Assembly (NCBI GenBank): GCA_030849065.1
Contig: JASAON010001649.1
Span: 1 to 64,000 of the forward strand
Source of the DNA: Jaenimonas drosophilae
Lineage: Eukaryota; Euglenozoa; Kinetoplastea; Trypanosomatida; Trypanosomatidae
Direction of reading: 5' to 3'
DNA length: 64,000 bases
In this document: positions 55,506-64,000 of the stretch, piece by piece
Numbering within the stretch: position 1 is the first letter of the stretch
Layout of the letters: every line of letters begins with the position of its first letter
Translations under genes and position numbers: made by a program
The notes under the pieces: model-generated
What the model saw: only the letters and a program-made list of their open reading frames with translations
Database searches by the model: none
What the model was told of the DNA's origin: nothing

Positions 55506-56232
55506 GTGGATGAGCTATGCCACGCACGCAAGCACGCGTCCTTGGCGTGAAACACACACCAACAACGTTCATCCTCGCTGTGCTTAGCATGACGATCATG
55601 CCCCAATCACACACGCGCGCCGGGCAAAAGAGAGAAAAAAAGAGCAAACGGGCCTTTATCTGTGGTGGTGCATGTGCTCCTTTCATCATCTTCCGTAGTT
55701 CCTGAAGACTTGTGGAAGCACTGCACCACCCTCATCACCCACCCACACACCCTCACTCAGTCAGTCCTCCTCTGTTGTGTTGTGGTGTGTGGTATTGTAC
55801 TTCTTGTTGTCTGCTCCCTTCACACTTGTACATTTCACCACATTTTTTTTTTTTTGTTGTTGTTGTTGCGCATGACCTGGCACACACACGTTGATTGGAT
55901 TGGAAAGATGCCCTCAGCCTCTTACCTCTCCAGTGCTCACTCATGGACGCAGTGCTTTTTTTTTTTTTCGTCGGAGGCCTGGCCTGCCTCAACGATGATG
56001 ATGATTGGGATGCTGTTCTCTGATGTGTCTGTTGGCTTCCTCTTCTTGTGTTCTTCATGGCACCTTCTTCTTCAATCTTGTGTGCCTATCTTTGTGTAGT
56101 AGAGCAGATTGCAAGGCACTCACCCGTGACGTGACGACGAGATACACCCGTGCTGCTGCTGCAAACATAACACAACACCACCTCCATATCGTGGACCCTC
56201 CCCCTCGCAAACAACCAACGTGCAGGCTTGCC
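55506..56232 (+). other. Intergenic region with T-runs
   Basis: T-runs with GTT repeats at 55843-55868 and 55953-55968 are the main features. The open frame before the RPN7 start has no ATG in a sensible context. No gene is supported in these 727 bases. Confidence 0.5.
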
Positions 56233-57423
56233 ATGGCTGACGCCATCATCAACGAAGATGAGTTCCTCCTGGAGGAGCAGCAGGAGATCCCCATTGACCC
56301 GCTCCTCTCGCTGCTCTACTTGCGCCACACCTACACCTCGCAGTACAGCTCCACGGAGGAGCGTGAGGCCGCCCAGGCCTCCATGATGGCTGAGATCTAC
56401 GAGCACAACATGGCACCCTACGCCCGCTTCATTCAAGAGGCACTGGGCTGGCAAATGGATGAGGCGCGTCTGACCGCCATGGATGCTGCCATTGCAGAAC
56501 GTCTAGCGGCCTTCGATGCCAAGCTGAAGGATGCGGAGGAAAATCTCGGCAACACCGAAGTGAGCGAGACGCTCATGGAGAAGTGCCTCTTCTTCGCCCG
56601 CATTGGTGATAAGGAGAGGTGCATGGAGGCCAACAAGCTCTGTGCCAGCAAAACACTGGGCGGGGGTCCACGCCTGGACCTGGCCTTCCAGCGCATCCGT
56701 CTTGGCATTGCCTTCTCCGACAATGAGCTCGCCGCCAAGGCCATCACAGACGCCCACACCCTCGCCAAGGCCGGTGATTGGGAGCGCCGCAACCGTCTAA
56801 AGGTGTACGAGGGCATTTACCACGTCTTCATTCGTGACTTCCGTCGTGGCTCGGCCTTGTTGCTGGACTGTGTGACCACCTTCGCCTCGGGTGAGTTGTT
56901 GTCCTTCAAGGACTTCATCTTCGTCACGGTGGTTGCTAGTCTTCCGGTGCTGAGCCGGCCTGAGCTCAAGCAGAAGGTTGTGGATTGCCCCGAGGTGATC
57001 GCTGCTGGCGTGGATGAGGTCTATGCGCTGGCCTCCAACATCTATCACTGCCGCTATCACGAGGTTATCCCTTCGTTGGATGCCGTGTGCCAGCATCAGC
57101 GCCGCATGGTGTACGTCTCGCAACACGTGAATTACTTCTTCCGCGAGGTGCGTGTGTGTGTGTTTACGCAGTTCCTAGATTCATACAGCAGCGTGACGCT
57201 GGAGTCCATGGGGCGGTCCTTTGGCATTCCGGTGCCGGTGCTGGATGCCATGCTCTGCACGCTCATCTCGAATGAACGGATTGAGGGCAAGATGGATCAT
57301 ACCAACCGCAGCATTCGCACCTACCGCGGCGACAACACCAACCTGGACTACCACCGCATCGTGAAGAGCGGGGATTTGCTCCTCAATCGCATCCAGAAGT
57401 TGTCACGGCTCGCGGAGCTGTGA
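56233..57423 (+). CDS. RPN7: 26S proteasome regulatory subunit RPN7 (PSMD6)
   Basis: A 396-residue lid subunit of the 26S proteasome. Family features are PLLSLLYLRHTYTS near the N-terminus, the helical repeats around TEVSETLMEKCLFFARIGDKE, and LKVYEGIYHVFIRDFRRGSA. A C-terminal PCI domain (about 220-385) includes FFREVRVCVFTQFLDSYSSV and the winged-helix part MGRSFGIPVPVLDAMLCTLI then RIEGKMDHTN. Length matches other eukaryotes (about 390). The first ATG after the T-rich stretch is 56233; the frame is open further upstream but without a credible start. Confidence 0.93.
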   Translation: MADAIINEDEFLLEEQQEIPIDPLLSLLYLRHTYTSQYSSTEEREAAQASMMAEIYEHNMAPYARFIQEALGWQMDEARLTAMDAAIAERLAAFDAKLKDAEENLGNTEVSETLMEKCLFFARIGDKERCMEANKLCASKTLGGGPRLDLAFQRIRLGIAFSDNELAAKAITDAHTLAKAGDWERRNRLKVYEGIYHVFIRDFRRGSALLLDCVTTFASGELLSFKDFIFVTVVASLPVLSRPELKQKVVDCPEVIAAGVDEVYALASNIYHCRYHEVIPSLDAVCQHQRRMVYVSQHVNYFFREVRVCVFTQFLDSYSSVTLESMGRSFGIPVPVLDAMLCTLISNERIEGKMDHTNRSIRTYRGDNTNLDYHRIVKSGDLLLNRIQKLSRLAEL

Positions 57424-57852
57424 GCGCCCATCGTGCCACGGCACTGCGTGTGTGTGTGTGTATATGGTCGAGGAACCTATTTATGTGTTTGTGGGTCTTG
57501 TGGAGCGGTTGCGTTCCTGCCACCAACCACTGAATCTATCAAGACAAGACACAAAAGGGTGCTGCGGATTATGATGATGATGCGAGAGGGGGGGGGGTCG
57601 CGCGTCAGGCTCTCCCTCTCTCTCTCCCTCTCTCATGAGAATATATTCTTGGATGTAGATGTACCAGCACTCATGCCTCTTCTTCTTGCCTATTTTTTTT
57701 TCTTTCTGTAGCAACTCGGTTGTTCCTTCGGCCATCAACCGAAGACATCAGCCCACAAGGGAGGAGGTGCACCAACCTGTCTTACCTACCTGCTTGTGCG
57801 GTTGGCTCAACACGCATACACACGCACACACGCCAGATAGCATCACTGTAGG
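57424..57852 (+). other. Intergenic region with CT repeats
   Basis: It holds a GT run (57448-57460), a G-run (57588-57596), a CT-rich run (57609-57634) and a T-run (57691-57700). The AG at 57850-57851 lies right before the next start. No gene seen. Confidence 0.5.
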
Positions 57853-59175
57853 ATGGCCAAGGGTACGGTGAAGCGGAAGGCAACGCCGTCGTCGCTTCGT
57901 AAGAAGAAGGCGCAACAACGCATTCGGAAGCAAATGAAGAGCAAGCTGGATAAGAAGCGGCCCAACTGGAGGTCTGCCATCGCCAAGACGTACAAGGCAC
58001 CTGGTGATGCCAAGAACTCCGATGGCAACAAGAAGGCAAAGCCCGGGCGCAAGCGTCGTCGTGGTGATGAGGAGGAAGATGGCGATGGTTTTAGCTTCAA
58101 GCAGGACGAAGATGGCGTAGAGGTGCAGAGTGATGTGGATGAGGAGAAGGAGGAACGCCTCAATGAACGTGATCCGCTCGAGACACAGCTCTTCTTTAAG
58201 CACCTCCCCCTGGACACCAACGAGGAGGAGATCCTCAGCTACTTGCAGTCACACTTTGCAAAGGTGCGCCGTGTGCTGCTCGTCAAGAACCGCACCACAC
58301 AGACACTCGCTGGCACCTGCTTCGTGCACTGTGGCTCTGCCACCTTGGCCAACACCATCTTCGAGTACGCCCAGCAAAACGCACGTGAGGTCTCGGCGAT
58401 GAGCCGGCAGGATGTGAAGGAGAAGACCGATGGCCTCTCTCATCATCAGGCGAAGCGCATGGCCTACAAGATGCGCAATGATACCTTCATTGTGCGTGAT
58501 CCATTCCTCTCCTTCCGCGACACGAAGGTGACGGTGCACCGCGTGCTCTCACGCTCCGACACGCAGGAGGCGGTGAGCGCGCAGGAGAAGAAGAAGAAGC
58601 GCACCAAGGTGGCCGCCGATGATCCACGCAATCTGTATCTCCTCCAGGAGGGTCTTATTCTGCCAGATACACCAGCCGCACGTGACCTACATCCAAAGTA
58701 CCTCCAAATGATCCAGGATGATTATGAGCAACGCAAGCAACAACTCAAGAACAGCAACTACTTTGTCAGCAAGACACGACTTAGTGTGCGCAATCTTCCA
58801 CGAACCATGACGGAAAACGATATGCGCCGCATCTTTGCCGAGCAGGCACGTGAGTACCTCAAGACACACAAGGAGGATTTGGAGCGTAAACGTTGGGGCA
58901 AGTACGGACCCATCAAGAACGTGAAGCTGCTTCGTGACTCCGCGGGCACCTCGCGTGGTTACGGCTTCATTGAGTTCGTCAACCACAACGTTGCGCTGCA
59001 CACGTTGCGGATGCTTAATAACAACCCAACTGTTTTTGGCGATCATCGTCGGTTGATGGTTTCGTTCTCGTTGGAGAACATCAGTGCCATCCAGAAGCTG
59101 CAGCGAATCAAGGAGCTCAAGCGCAATCGTGAAGGACGTTCCAGCAACGACAACAACAACAACAACGATGAGTGA
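57853..59175 (+). CDS. NOP4: RBM28/Nop4-like nucleolar RNA-binding protein
   Basis: A 440-residue protein with two RRMs. A very basic N-terminus (1-60) suits nucleolar targeting. The first RRM (about 110-220; QLFFKHLPLDTNEEEILSYL) is split by a helical insert. The block RNLYLLQEGLILPDTPAA (about 258) and the second RRM (about 295-410; TRLSVRNLPRTMTENDMRRI; SRGYGFIEFVNH; LNNNPTVFG) correspond to the C-terminal half of RBM28/Nop4, needed for 60S ribosome maturation. Human and yeast proteins are about 700-760 residues with more RRMs, so this is a shortened version. It ends in an Asn repeat (from CAACAA units). Confidence 0.83.
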   Translation: MAKGTVKRKATPSSLRKKKAQQRIRKQMKSKLDKKRPNWRSAIAKTYKAPGDAKNSDGNKKAKPGRKRRRGDEEEDGDGFSFKQDEDGVEVQSDVDEEKEERLNERDPLETQLFFKHLPLDTNEEEILSYLQSHFAKVRRVLLVKNRTTQTLAGTCFVHCGSATLANTIFEYAQQNAREVSAMSRQDVKEKTDGLSHHQAKRMAYKMRNDTFIVRDPFLSFRDTKVTVHRVLSRSDTQEAVSAQEKKKKRTKVAADDPRNLYLLQEGLILPDTPAARDLHPKYLQMIQDDYEQRKQQLKNSNYFVSKTRLSVRNLPRTMTENDMRRIFAEQAREYLKTHKEDLERKRWGKYGPIKNVKLLRDSAGTSRGYGFIEFVNHNVALHTLRMLNNNPTVFGDHRRLMVSFSLENISAIQKLQRIKELKRNREGRSSNDNNNNNDE

Positions 59176-59573
59176 GTGCCTCATCCTTGTGTAGCGCAGC
59201 TCCATCTTGACGATTAATGAATTCCGTTAATGTGGGGGGAACATCATCATCATCCATGATTCCCCCCAACACTCATAACAAAAAAAGAAACATTGTTGCA
59301 CCCATTGATGCCTCAACGCAATGAGGCTGAGAGGGGGGGGGCTCCTTCATGATGAAGATGATTCTTGCTTCGTTGAATGTTTGTGGCCCCATCATCTTTC
59401 TTTTCGTTCTTCATTCATTAGTTGTGGTGAGCCTCGTTCAACGCCGAACATCACGTCGTTGCGTGGCCATCGTGTGAAGACGCGTGAGGAAACTTCATCT
59501 TCATCCACCACACAGCCACTTCATCACTTTGAAAGGTTGCAACTTAGAACACGTTCTTGTGTGCGTGTGTGTG
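59176..59573 (+). other. Intergenic region
   Basis: It contains a CAT repeat (59243-59254), an A-run (59281-59286), a G-run (59332-59341) and T/C-rich stretches (59396-59420, 59500-59515) likely to serve trans-splicing. No gene seen. Confidence 0.5.
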
Positions 59574-60431
59574 ATGGCACCCCCATCACGTCGCTCTCGT
59601 GGCAGTACCGACCGGCGTGGGTCACTGGGCCAATCCCTCAATAGCTGCACCGATGAGGATGAGGCACCGATGGATGTGGAGGCCGCACTCGGCCAGCTCA
59701 ACGAGCCACGCCACCAGCCACAACGTCTCTCCGCACACAACCCAAAGGATTATCTAGACCCCAAGGCTCTTCAGAACTACTCGGCACAACGTTTATACCG
59801 CAAATACATCATTGAGGATGTTCTTCCGTGGTGCCGCCCACTCGCCAACATTCCCGGCATCACCGATTGTGGCTTTTGGCGTGAGAGGCATCAATCCGCA
59901 ACGAGCTTGCGCGATTCACCGTGCCCGTCTGGCCGCCGCGTGAGTGTGGGCGCCTCCATGGATGGGGATTCCACCAAAATAACCTACTTCTCCGAGGATG
60001 ATGAGGCGGTGGATGAAACACTGACGGAGGCAGATAAGATTCGCTGTCTCAATGAGGAGGTGCAGCTGCATGTACGTGATATGCAAATGGAACGACGCTC
60101 GCACTACACGTCGCAGTACTCGTTTGGCCAGGCGCAGCAACAGCTGGCCAAGGAGGACGTGGCGGCCTTCACGCGTGAGCTCGGCTTAACGGAGGCGGTG
60201 GCACAACTTCCGCCGATGGAGGAGGTTGGGGTGGCCATTGCCAACATGCAGCGCCACACGGACCACTGCGATAAGATGGCAGCGGAGGCCATGAGCGTGG
60301 ATGAGCGCCTTCGTGAGGTTCACGTGAAGATTATTGAGACCAAGATTGAGCACCTCATTGGAGAGGAGCTCCGCATCGCCGCCATTGGCATGCACCGCGC
60401 GCAACACGAAGAGGAGGCCGCGACGGCGTAG
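59574..60431 (+). CDS. Hypothetical helical protein
   Basis: A 285-residue protein that I do not recognise. The first 40 residues are polar and Arg/Ser-rich. A more conserved-looking core follows: NPKDYLDPKALQNYSAQRLY, then YIIEDVLPWCRPLANIPGI. The second half is acidic to mixed-charge helix (EADKIRCLNEEVQLHVRDMQ; RLREVHVKIIETKIEHLIG), probably a coiled coil. No membrane segment is present. The start is the first ATG in frame; upstream codons are non-ATG. Composition and neighbours suggest a structural or scaffold protein, but there is no direct evidence. Confidence 0.6.
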   Translation: MAPPSRRSRGSTDRRGSLGQSLNSCTDEDEAPMDVEAALGQLNEPRHQPQRLSAHNPKDYLDPKALQNYSAQRLYRKYIIEDVLPWCRPLANIPGITDCGFWRERHQSATSLRDSPCPSGRRVSVGASMDGDSTKITYFSEDDEAVDETLTEADKIRCLNEEVQLHVRDMQMERRSHYTSQYSFGQAQQQLAKEDVAAFTRELGLTEAVAQLPPMEEVGVAIANMQRHTDHCDKMAAEAMSVDERLREVHVKIIETKIEHLIGEELRIAAIGMHRAQHEEEAATA

Positions 60432-60962
60432 TTTCCCCACACGCCTCTTTTTCCTCCTCACCACTAATCACAAGAGGCCGTAAACGTGAAGACGGGTGTG
60501 AGCTGCTCGACGTTCAGGGCGGGTCAAGGTTCCTGAATCATATATCCATTGATGTACGTGGGTTGCTCGTGCATCTGTTTTCTTGGTTCGTCATCCAAGA
60601 ACACCTTCCAACAAGAAGCAGCTCATGCTTTCATCTTCTCCTGCTGTTGTTGTGGTTGTTGTGCCGCATGTTTTTTTTTTTCTTTGGGTTTCTTCCTCCA
60701 CATTCTCTACGCCCTACACCCATGCATATGATTGCCTAACCATGATGCACCCGCCATCACGCTAGTCGTACCTACAACAATGGAATTAATGCATCTCTTT
60801 CACAAGAACAGCATCTTCATCTTCATTTTCTGCATCTCCTCATCCGCAACACACAAGTCCTACGCACAAGAACACAACGGGAGTGGCGTTTTCATCTCCA
60901 CCTCCCCGTCTCTCGACCCCACACTCCGTAAACCACGTCGAGCTCCTCATCATTCATCATCG
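60432..60962 (+). other. Intergenic region
   Basis: It contains a TTG/T-run (60640-60690) and CT-rich stretches near 60805-60845. No gene is supported in these 531 bases. Confidence 0.5.
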
Positions 60963-63900
60963 ATGCTATCCAAGCGTCGGGTGACGGTGCAGCCTGTGCA
61001 TCAGGCCGGCTTCTCCGGCGAGCACGGCCGCAACATCCTCTCCGTGGCCCGCGCACTCTCCACGAGTGGTGGCGGCGTTGAGAACATCATCCGATCACAC
61101 AGCTATCATGGCGCACTGCAGGTGGAGGCATCTCTGCCACCTGCCACACAGCTCATGGAGTGCTCCTCATGCGATGATGATGCAGGTTTGCTCGCCTGCC
61201 GCGTAAGTACGTCCACGGAGGAACAACTTCTCTTCTACGCCGGGCGCAATCTCGTGGCATCAACGACACTCAGTCCTGAGTGCTGTCGCTGCACCCCGCC
61301 ACCGGCAGAGATGGCACCACGCCTGCCAATGCAGTGCTTCCGTGTGGCGTCGGAGATGAATGTTGCCGTCTTCGCCTGCGGCCACAACACCTTGTGTGTG
61401 TGCTCCCCAGAAACAAGCAAGGAGCAGCTGATGCACTTCACGGACCACAACATTGCCTGCATGGGTCCTGGCCGTGATGGCCGTGGGGAGCTGACGGCGA
61501 TGCTCGATGCGCACGTGGTGGTGGTGTGTGGCCTCATGAGCCGACCATTGCAGAGCTCCCTGCATCTCCACGAGAGCCTCCGGAGTAGCACGTTGGAGGG
61601 AAGCTGCCTCAGCAGTGCAACGGCGGAGCGGCTGACGGATTTTCAGGTTCTCGTGGCGGGCAAGCTCCCTTCCTTGCCCGTGGCCAGCGATGCGGTTCCA
61701 CGCCAGCTGGTCTGGGGTGGCCATCATCTTCTCTGGGTGCTCTTCAGCGATGGCTGCGTTTGCGCTCTGCGATTGCCCGAGCCAGCCAGCTCGAGCACCA
61801 CCACCTCCACCGAGGATGACGCCCACAACAGCACCTCGAGCGTGGAGCAGCCCACCGCGATGGAGCTCATTTACCACGGCAACATCACTCCGGGTGAGAT
61901 GATGTTCGTCACCGCCGATCCATGTGGCCTACAGCTGCACTACTGCTCCAGCCACCCATCCAACACAGACCTCATCCACTACGGAAGCATCCAGCTGATC
62001 CAAGGTGCTTCTGCCACAACACCTGCTCGTTGCACGCACTACTCCACCACCTGCACTGACCGCATCTACGGCCTGCGCTATGATTATGGCAAGTACCACC
62101 TCCTCACGCAGAGTGCCAAGGGCCAACGCCCGCTGTACGTCACCACACTTCCACGACGATCGCAGCCCTCTGATCAGACTGCCGCATGCCAGAACATCAT
62201 GTGGGGGCCGGCGGATCAGCTGGGCCAGCACTGCGACGCGCTCCTCGCACACGCACAGAAACTCAGCGCAGCGGTTCATACCTTTTCCAGTGAGGAGGAG
62301 GTGATGGGTGGCTTGGAGGAGCTCCTCGAGATGCAACACAGCGCCTACGCCCTTCTCTGCCGCCAACACATCAGCATGGATCGCTCCGGCCTGCCACCAT
62401 CGGAGAGCACACCCAACCACATGCTGAATCTCATCTCGACCAAGTACACCCAGCTCTCGGTGTTGCTGCTCTTCGCACGCTTAGGAGCTCTGCCGTTGAT
62501 GCGTGTGCCGCTGAACGCCGCCCTCCACGCCACCGCCGCACGCGAAGCTTCTCTCGCCACACAAGCACAACTCCGCCAGCTCATGAAGCAGTCCTATCCA
62601 GCAGTGGGGAGCTCCGTGGATGGGGTGTTGGAGGCTCAAGTGTGGCCCGATCAGGCCACCTTGTGCGCGGATCGTCTCACCGCCGCCATGGGCTGCTCCC
62701 TTGGCAGCCAGGGCGATCATCTCACCCTCCTTCAGGTGGTGATGCGCGTGGAGGCCATCACACCAGATTTGTCTCTCTTGCTGATGTACTGCAGCTACGC
62801 CATGGCGAGCACGACGGTGCCACAATCTGTGGCGGAGCAGCTGCGCCAAAACTTTTTGGAGCAGTTCTACCAACCATCATCCACGCGTGTGTGGGCGAGC
62901 ATCTGCTTCTTCGCCGACCACGGCCGCGTTGCCGCAGAGGATGATGATGATGATAATCATGATAAGAGAGATGCTACCTTCTTTGGCAGCCACTCCATGC
63001 CTGTGAGGGCTGTTGTGGCGGCGGTGCGGCAGCTGGGCAACATCCCACGCATGGACCTCCTTCCTCCTCTCGTGCACGGCCTCCTTCGTGCCTCCGCCGT
63101 GGATGCCATCTTCTTCCTCGTCGGCCCGCTTCTTGCGCAGAATGAAGGGAGCACACTCGCACCTTCCTTGGTGATGTGCATCCTCCTCGTGGCTCTCCTG
63201 AGCTCTGCGCCAGAGGTGGTGGTGGCCATTCATGATGCGTGTCGCGGGACGGCGATGGAGAGGATGACCACCGAGGCTCTCGCATGTGCAGCCATTCACG
63301 GTGGCAGCATCGCGCCTCTGCGCGGGCTCGTCTCCGTGGGGAGCTGGCAGGATGAGGTGGTACACGAGGTGTTGGCGCAACATCCACTTGCGGCAGCGCG
63401 GGACCGCGTACGTTTGCCCTTTCTCATCCTCACACAACGTTTGGAGGAGGCCTACCACTTGGCAGAATCCATGGCAGTTGGGGGAGCTGACGCCACGCAA
63501 CAGGCACACGCCGTTGCCACACATCTCCGCAATCTCTTGAGCAAAGCCACGAGCGAGAGCGTGGACGTACACCAACCATCAACCACATCCCCAGCAGCAG
63601 CCGCACAACACGCAACGCCAGCCGCCGCCGCCGCCATCACTCCGCTGGACCGTCGCGAAGATGAAGATGAAGAGGAGCGGCTGCGATTGATGCGCGGGAG
63701 TGGGCAGCTCAGCACCTCCTCTGTTGTTGTTCGTCGTGGTGGAGCAGCAGCCAACGTGTCCTCCGTCTCTGGCGGCCTGCCAATGTGTGGTGGGGTGGCG
63801 AGTGCGGCGGTGTTGCGGCCATCGTCTCTCCTCGCCTCGCTTGATCGTGGCATTCAGTCCATGCAGCACAACACCACGTTGGAGCTCAGCCAGGCGCATC

Positions 63901-64000
63901 ATCAGCCAAGGGCATCGGCCACCACCGTTTCTGTGGCGTGGCCGAAACGTGGTGAGGTGGTGAGCGTTGAACGAAGTGGTGCAGGGGAGGCCACCTCATC
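60963..64000 (+). CDS. Large protein, 3' end beyond the window
   Basis: An open frame of at least 1,012 codons runs from the ATG at 60963 to the window end without a stop. The N-terminal 450 residues have the strand-rich, Gly/Cys-containing character of a beta-propeller (VVVVCGLMSRP; LVWGGHHLLWVLFSDGCVC). About 500-900 is mainly helical (LTLLQVVMRVEAITPDLSLL; VHEVLAQHPLAAARDRVRLP), as in an alpha-solenoid. This order recalls large scaffold nucleoporins (Nup133/Nup155 type) and vesicle-coat proteins, but no diagnostic motif is visible and I do not name it. An Asp run near residue 661 and a Ser/Ala-rich region after 880 are low-complexity. Confidence 0.75.
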   Translation, partial: MLSKRRVTVQPVHQAGFSGEHGRNILSVARALSTSGGGVENIIRSHSYHGALQVEASLPPATQLMECSSCDDDAGLLACRVSTSTEEQLLFYAGRNLVASTTLSPECCRCTPPPAEMAPRLPMQCFRVASEMNVAVFACGHNTLCVCSPETSKEQLMHFTDHNIACMGPGRDGRGELTAMLDAHVVVVCGLMSRPLQSSLHLHESLRSSTLEGSCLSSATAERLTDFQVLVAGKLPSLPVASDAVPRQLVWGGHHLLWVLFSDGCVCALRLPEPASSSTTTSTEDDAHNSTSSVEQPTAMELIYHGNITPGEMMFVTADPCGLQLHYCSSHPSNTDLIHYGSIQLIQGASATTPARCTHYSTTCTDRIYGLRYDYGKYHLLTQSAKGQRPLYVTTLPRRSQPSDQTAACQNIMWGPADQLGQHCDALLAHAQKLSAAVHTFSSEEEVMGGLEELLEMQHSAYALLCRQHISMDRSGLPPSESTPNHMLNLISTKYTQLSVLLLFARLGALPLMRVPLNAALHATAAREASLATQAQLRQLMKQSYPAVGSSVDGVLEAQVWPDQATLCADRLTAAMGCSLGSQGDHLTLLQVVMRVEAITPDLSLLLMYCSYAMASTTVPQSVAEQLRQNFLEQFYQPSSTRVWASICFFADHGRVAAEDDDDDNHDKRDATFFGSHSMPVRAVVAAVRQLGNIPRMDLLPPLVHGLLRASAVDAIFFLVGPLLAQNEGSTLAPSLVMCILLVALLSSAPEVVVAIHDACRGTAMERMTTEALACAAIHGGSIAPLRGLVSVGSWQDEVVHEVLAQHPLAAARDRVRLPFLILTQRLEEAYHLAESMAVGGADATQQAHAVATHLRNLLSKATSESVDVHQPSTTSPAAAAQHATPAAAAAITPLDRREDEDEEERLRLMRGSGQLSTSSVVVRRGGAAANVSSVSGGLPMCGGVASAAVLRPSSLLASLDRGIQSMQHNTTLELSQAHHQPRASATTVSVAWPKRGEVVSVERSGAGEATS

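Noticed and set aside
1..64000. tRNA, rRNA, CRISPR, transposase or reverse transcriptase genes
   Set aside because: Scanning by eye for tRNA B-box-like sequences, repeat-spacer arrays and mobile-element protein motifs found none that could be supported.

Overview
The window looks like a stretch of a kinetoplastid (Euglenozoa) nuclear chromosome, probably from a free-living bodonid rather than a parasitic trypanosomatid. All 27 supported protein genes lie on the + strand, none needs an intron, and intergenic gaps are short. Most starts are preceded by a polypyrimidine run and an AG, as expected for spliced-leader trans-splicing. Two identical nucleoside diphosphate kinase genes sit in tandem. 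The lineage call is inference: no rRNA, spliced-leader or kDNA marker is present. The bodonid leaning rests on the giant multi-PAS membrane protein.

Layout. 1-1936 holds no convincing gene: anonymous sequence, a 45-bp minisatellite (739-1140), then a strongly G/T-rich tract (about 1290-1850) directly upstream of the first + strand gene. This resembles a polycistronic transcription start region. 1937-23743 carries mostly housekeeping genes: a small secreted protein, TXNDC9/PhLP3, tubulin cofactor A, MCM7, two NDPKs, a repeat protein with a likely mitochondrial presequence, tubulin-tyrosine ligase, a PAXX-like protein, an FG-GAP membrane protein, a ubiquitin hydrolase, an outer-dynein-arm docking protein, alpha-SNAP and TFIIH p34/Tfb4. 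24033-35051 is one 3,672-residue protein with about 16 membrane segments and about 13 PAS-like repeats. 36174-64000 carries a TMEM222/RTE1-like protein, CDP-diacylglycerol synthase, a FYVE-like finger protein, a NEF1-like polytopic protein, DNAAF4, URI, two tiny paralogues, an F-x-P repeat protein, RPN7, RBM28/Nop4, a coiled-coil hypothetical, and a large gene cut by the window end.

From about 18.4 kb, and strongly after 35 kb, intergenic DNA becomes rich in microsatellites and long pyrimidine runs, and coding sequence becomes more G/C-ending.

Two themes recur. One is tubulin and flagellar biology: PhLP3 next to TBCA, then TTL, the ODA docking protein and DNAAF4. The other is co-chaperone biology: DNAAF4 next to URI, both linked to R2TP/HSP90 in other eukaryotes and here sharing the linear motif PADI[A/G]RGA. 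The observations most worth following are the PAXX-like NHEJ candidate, the shared DNAAF4/URI motif, the giant PAS protein without an output domain, the NEF1-like protein, and the SEAMDH small-protein pair.
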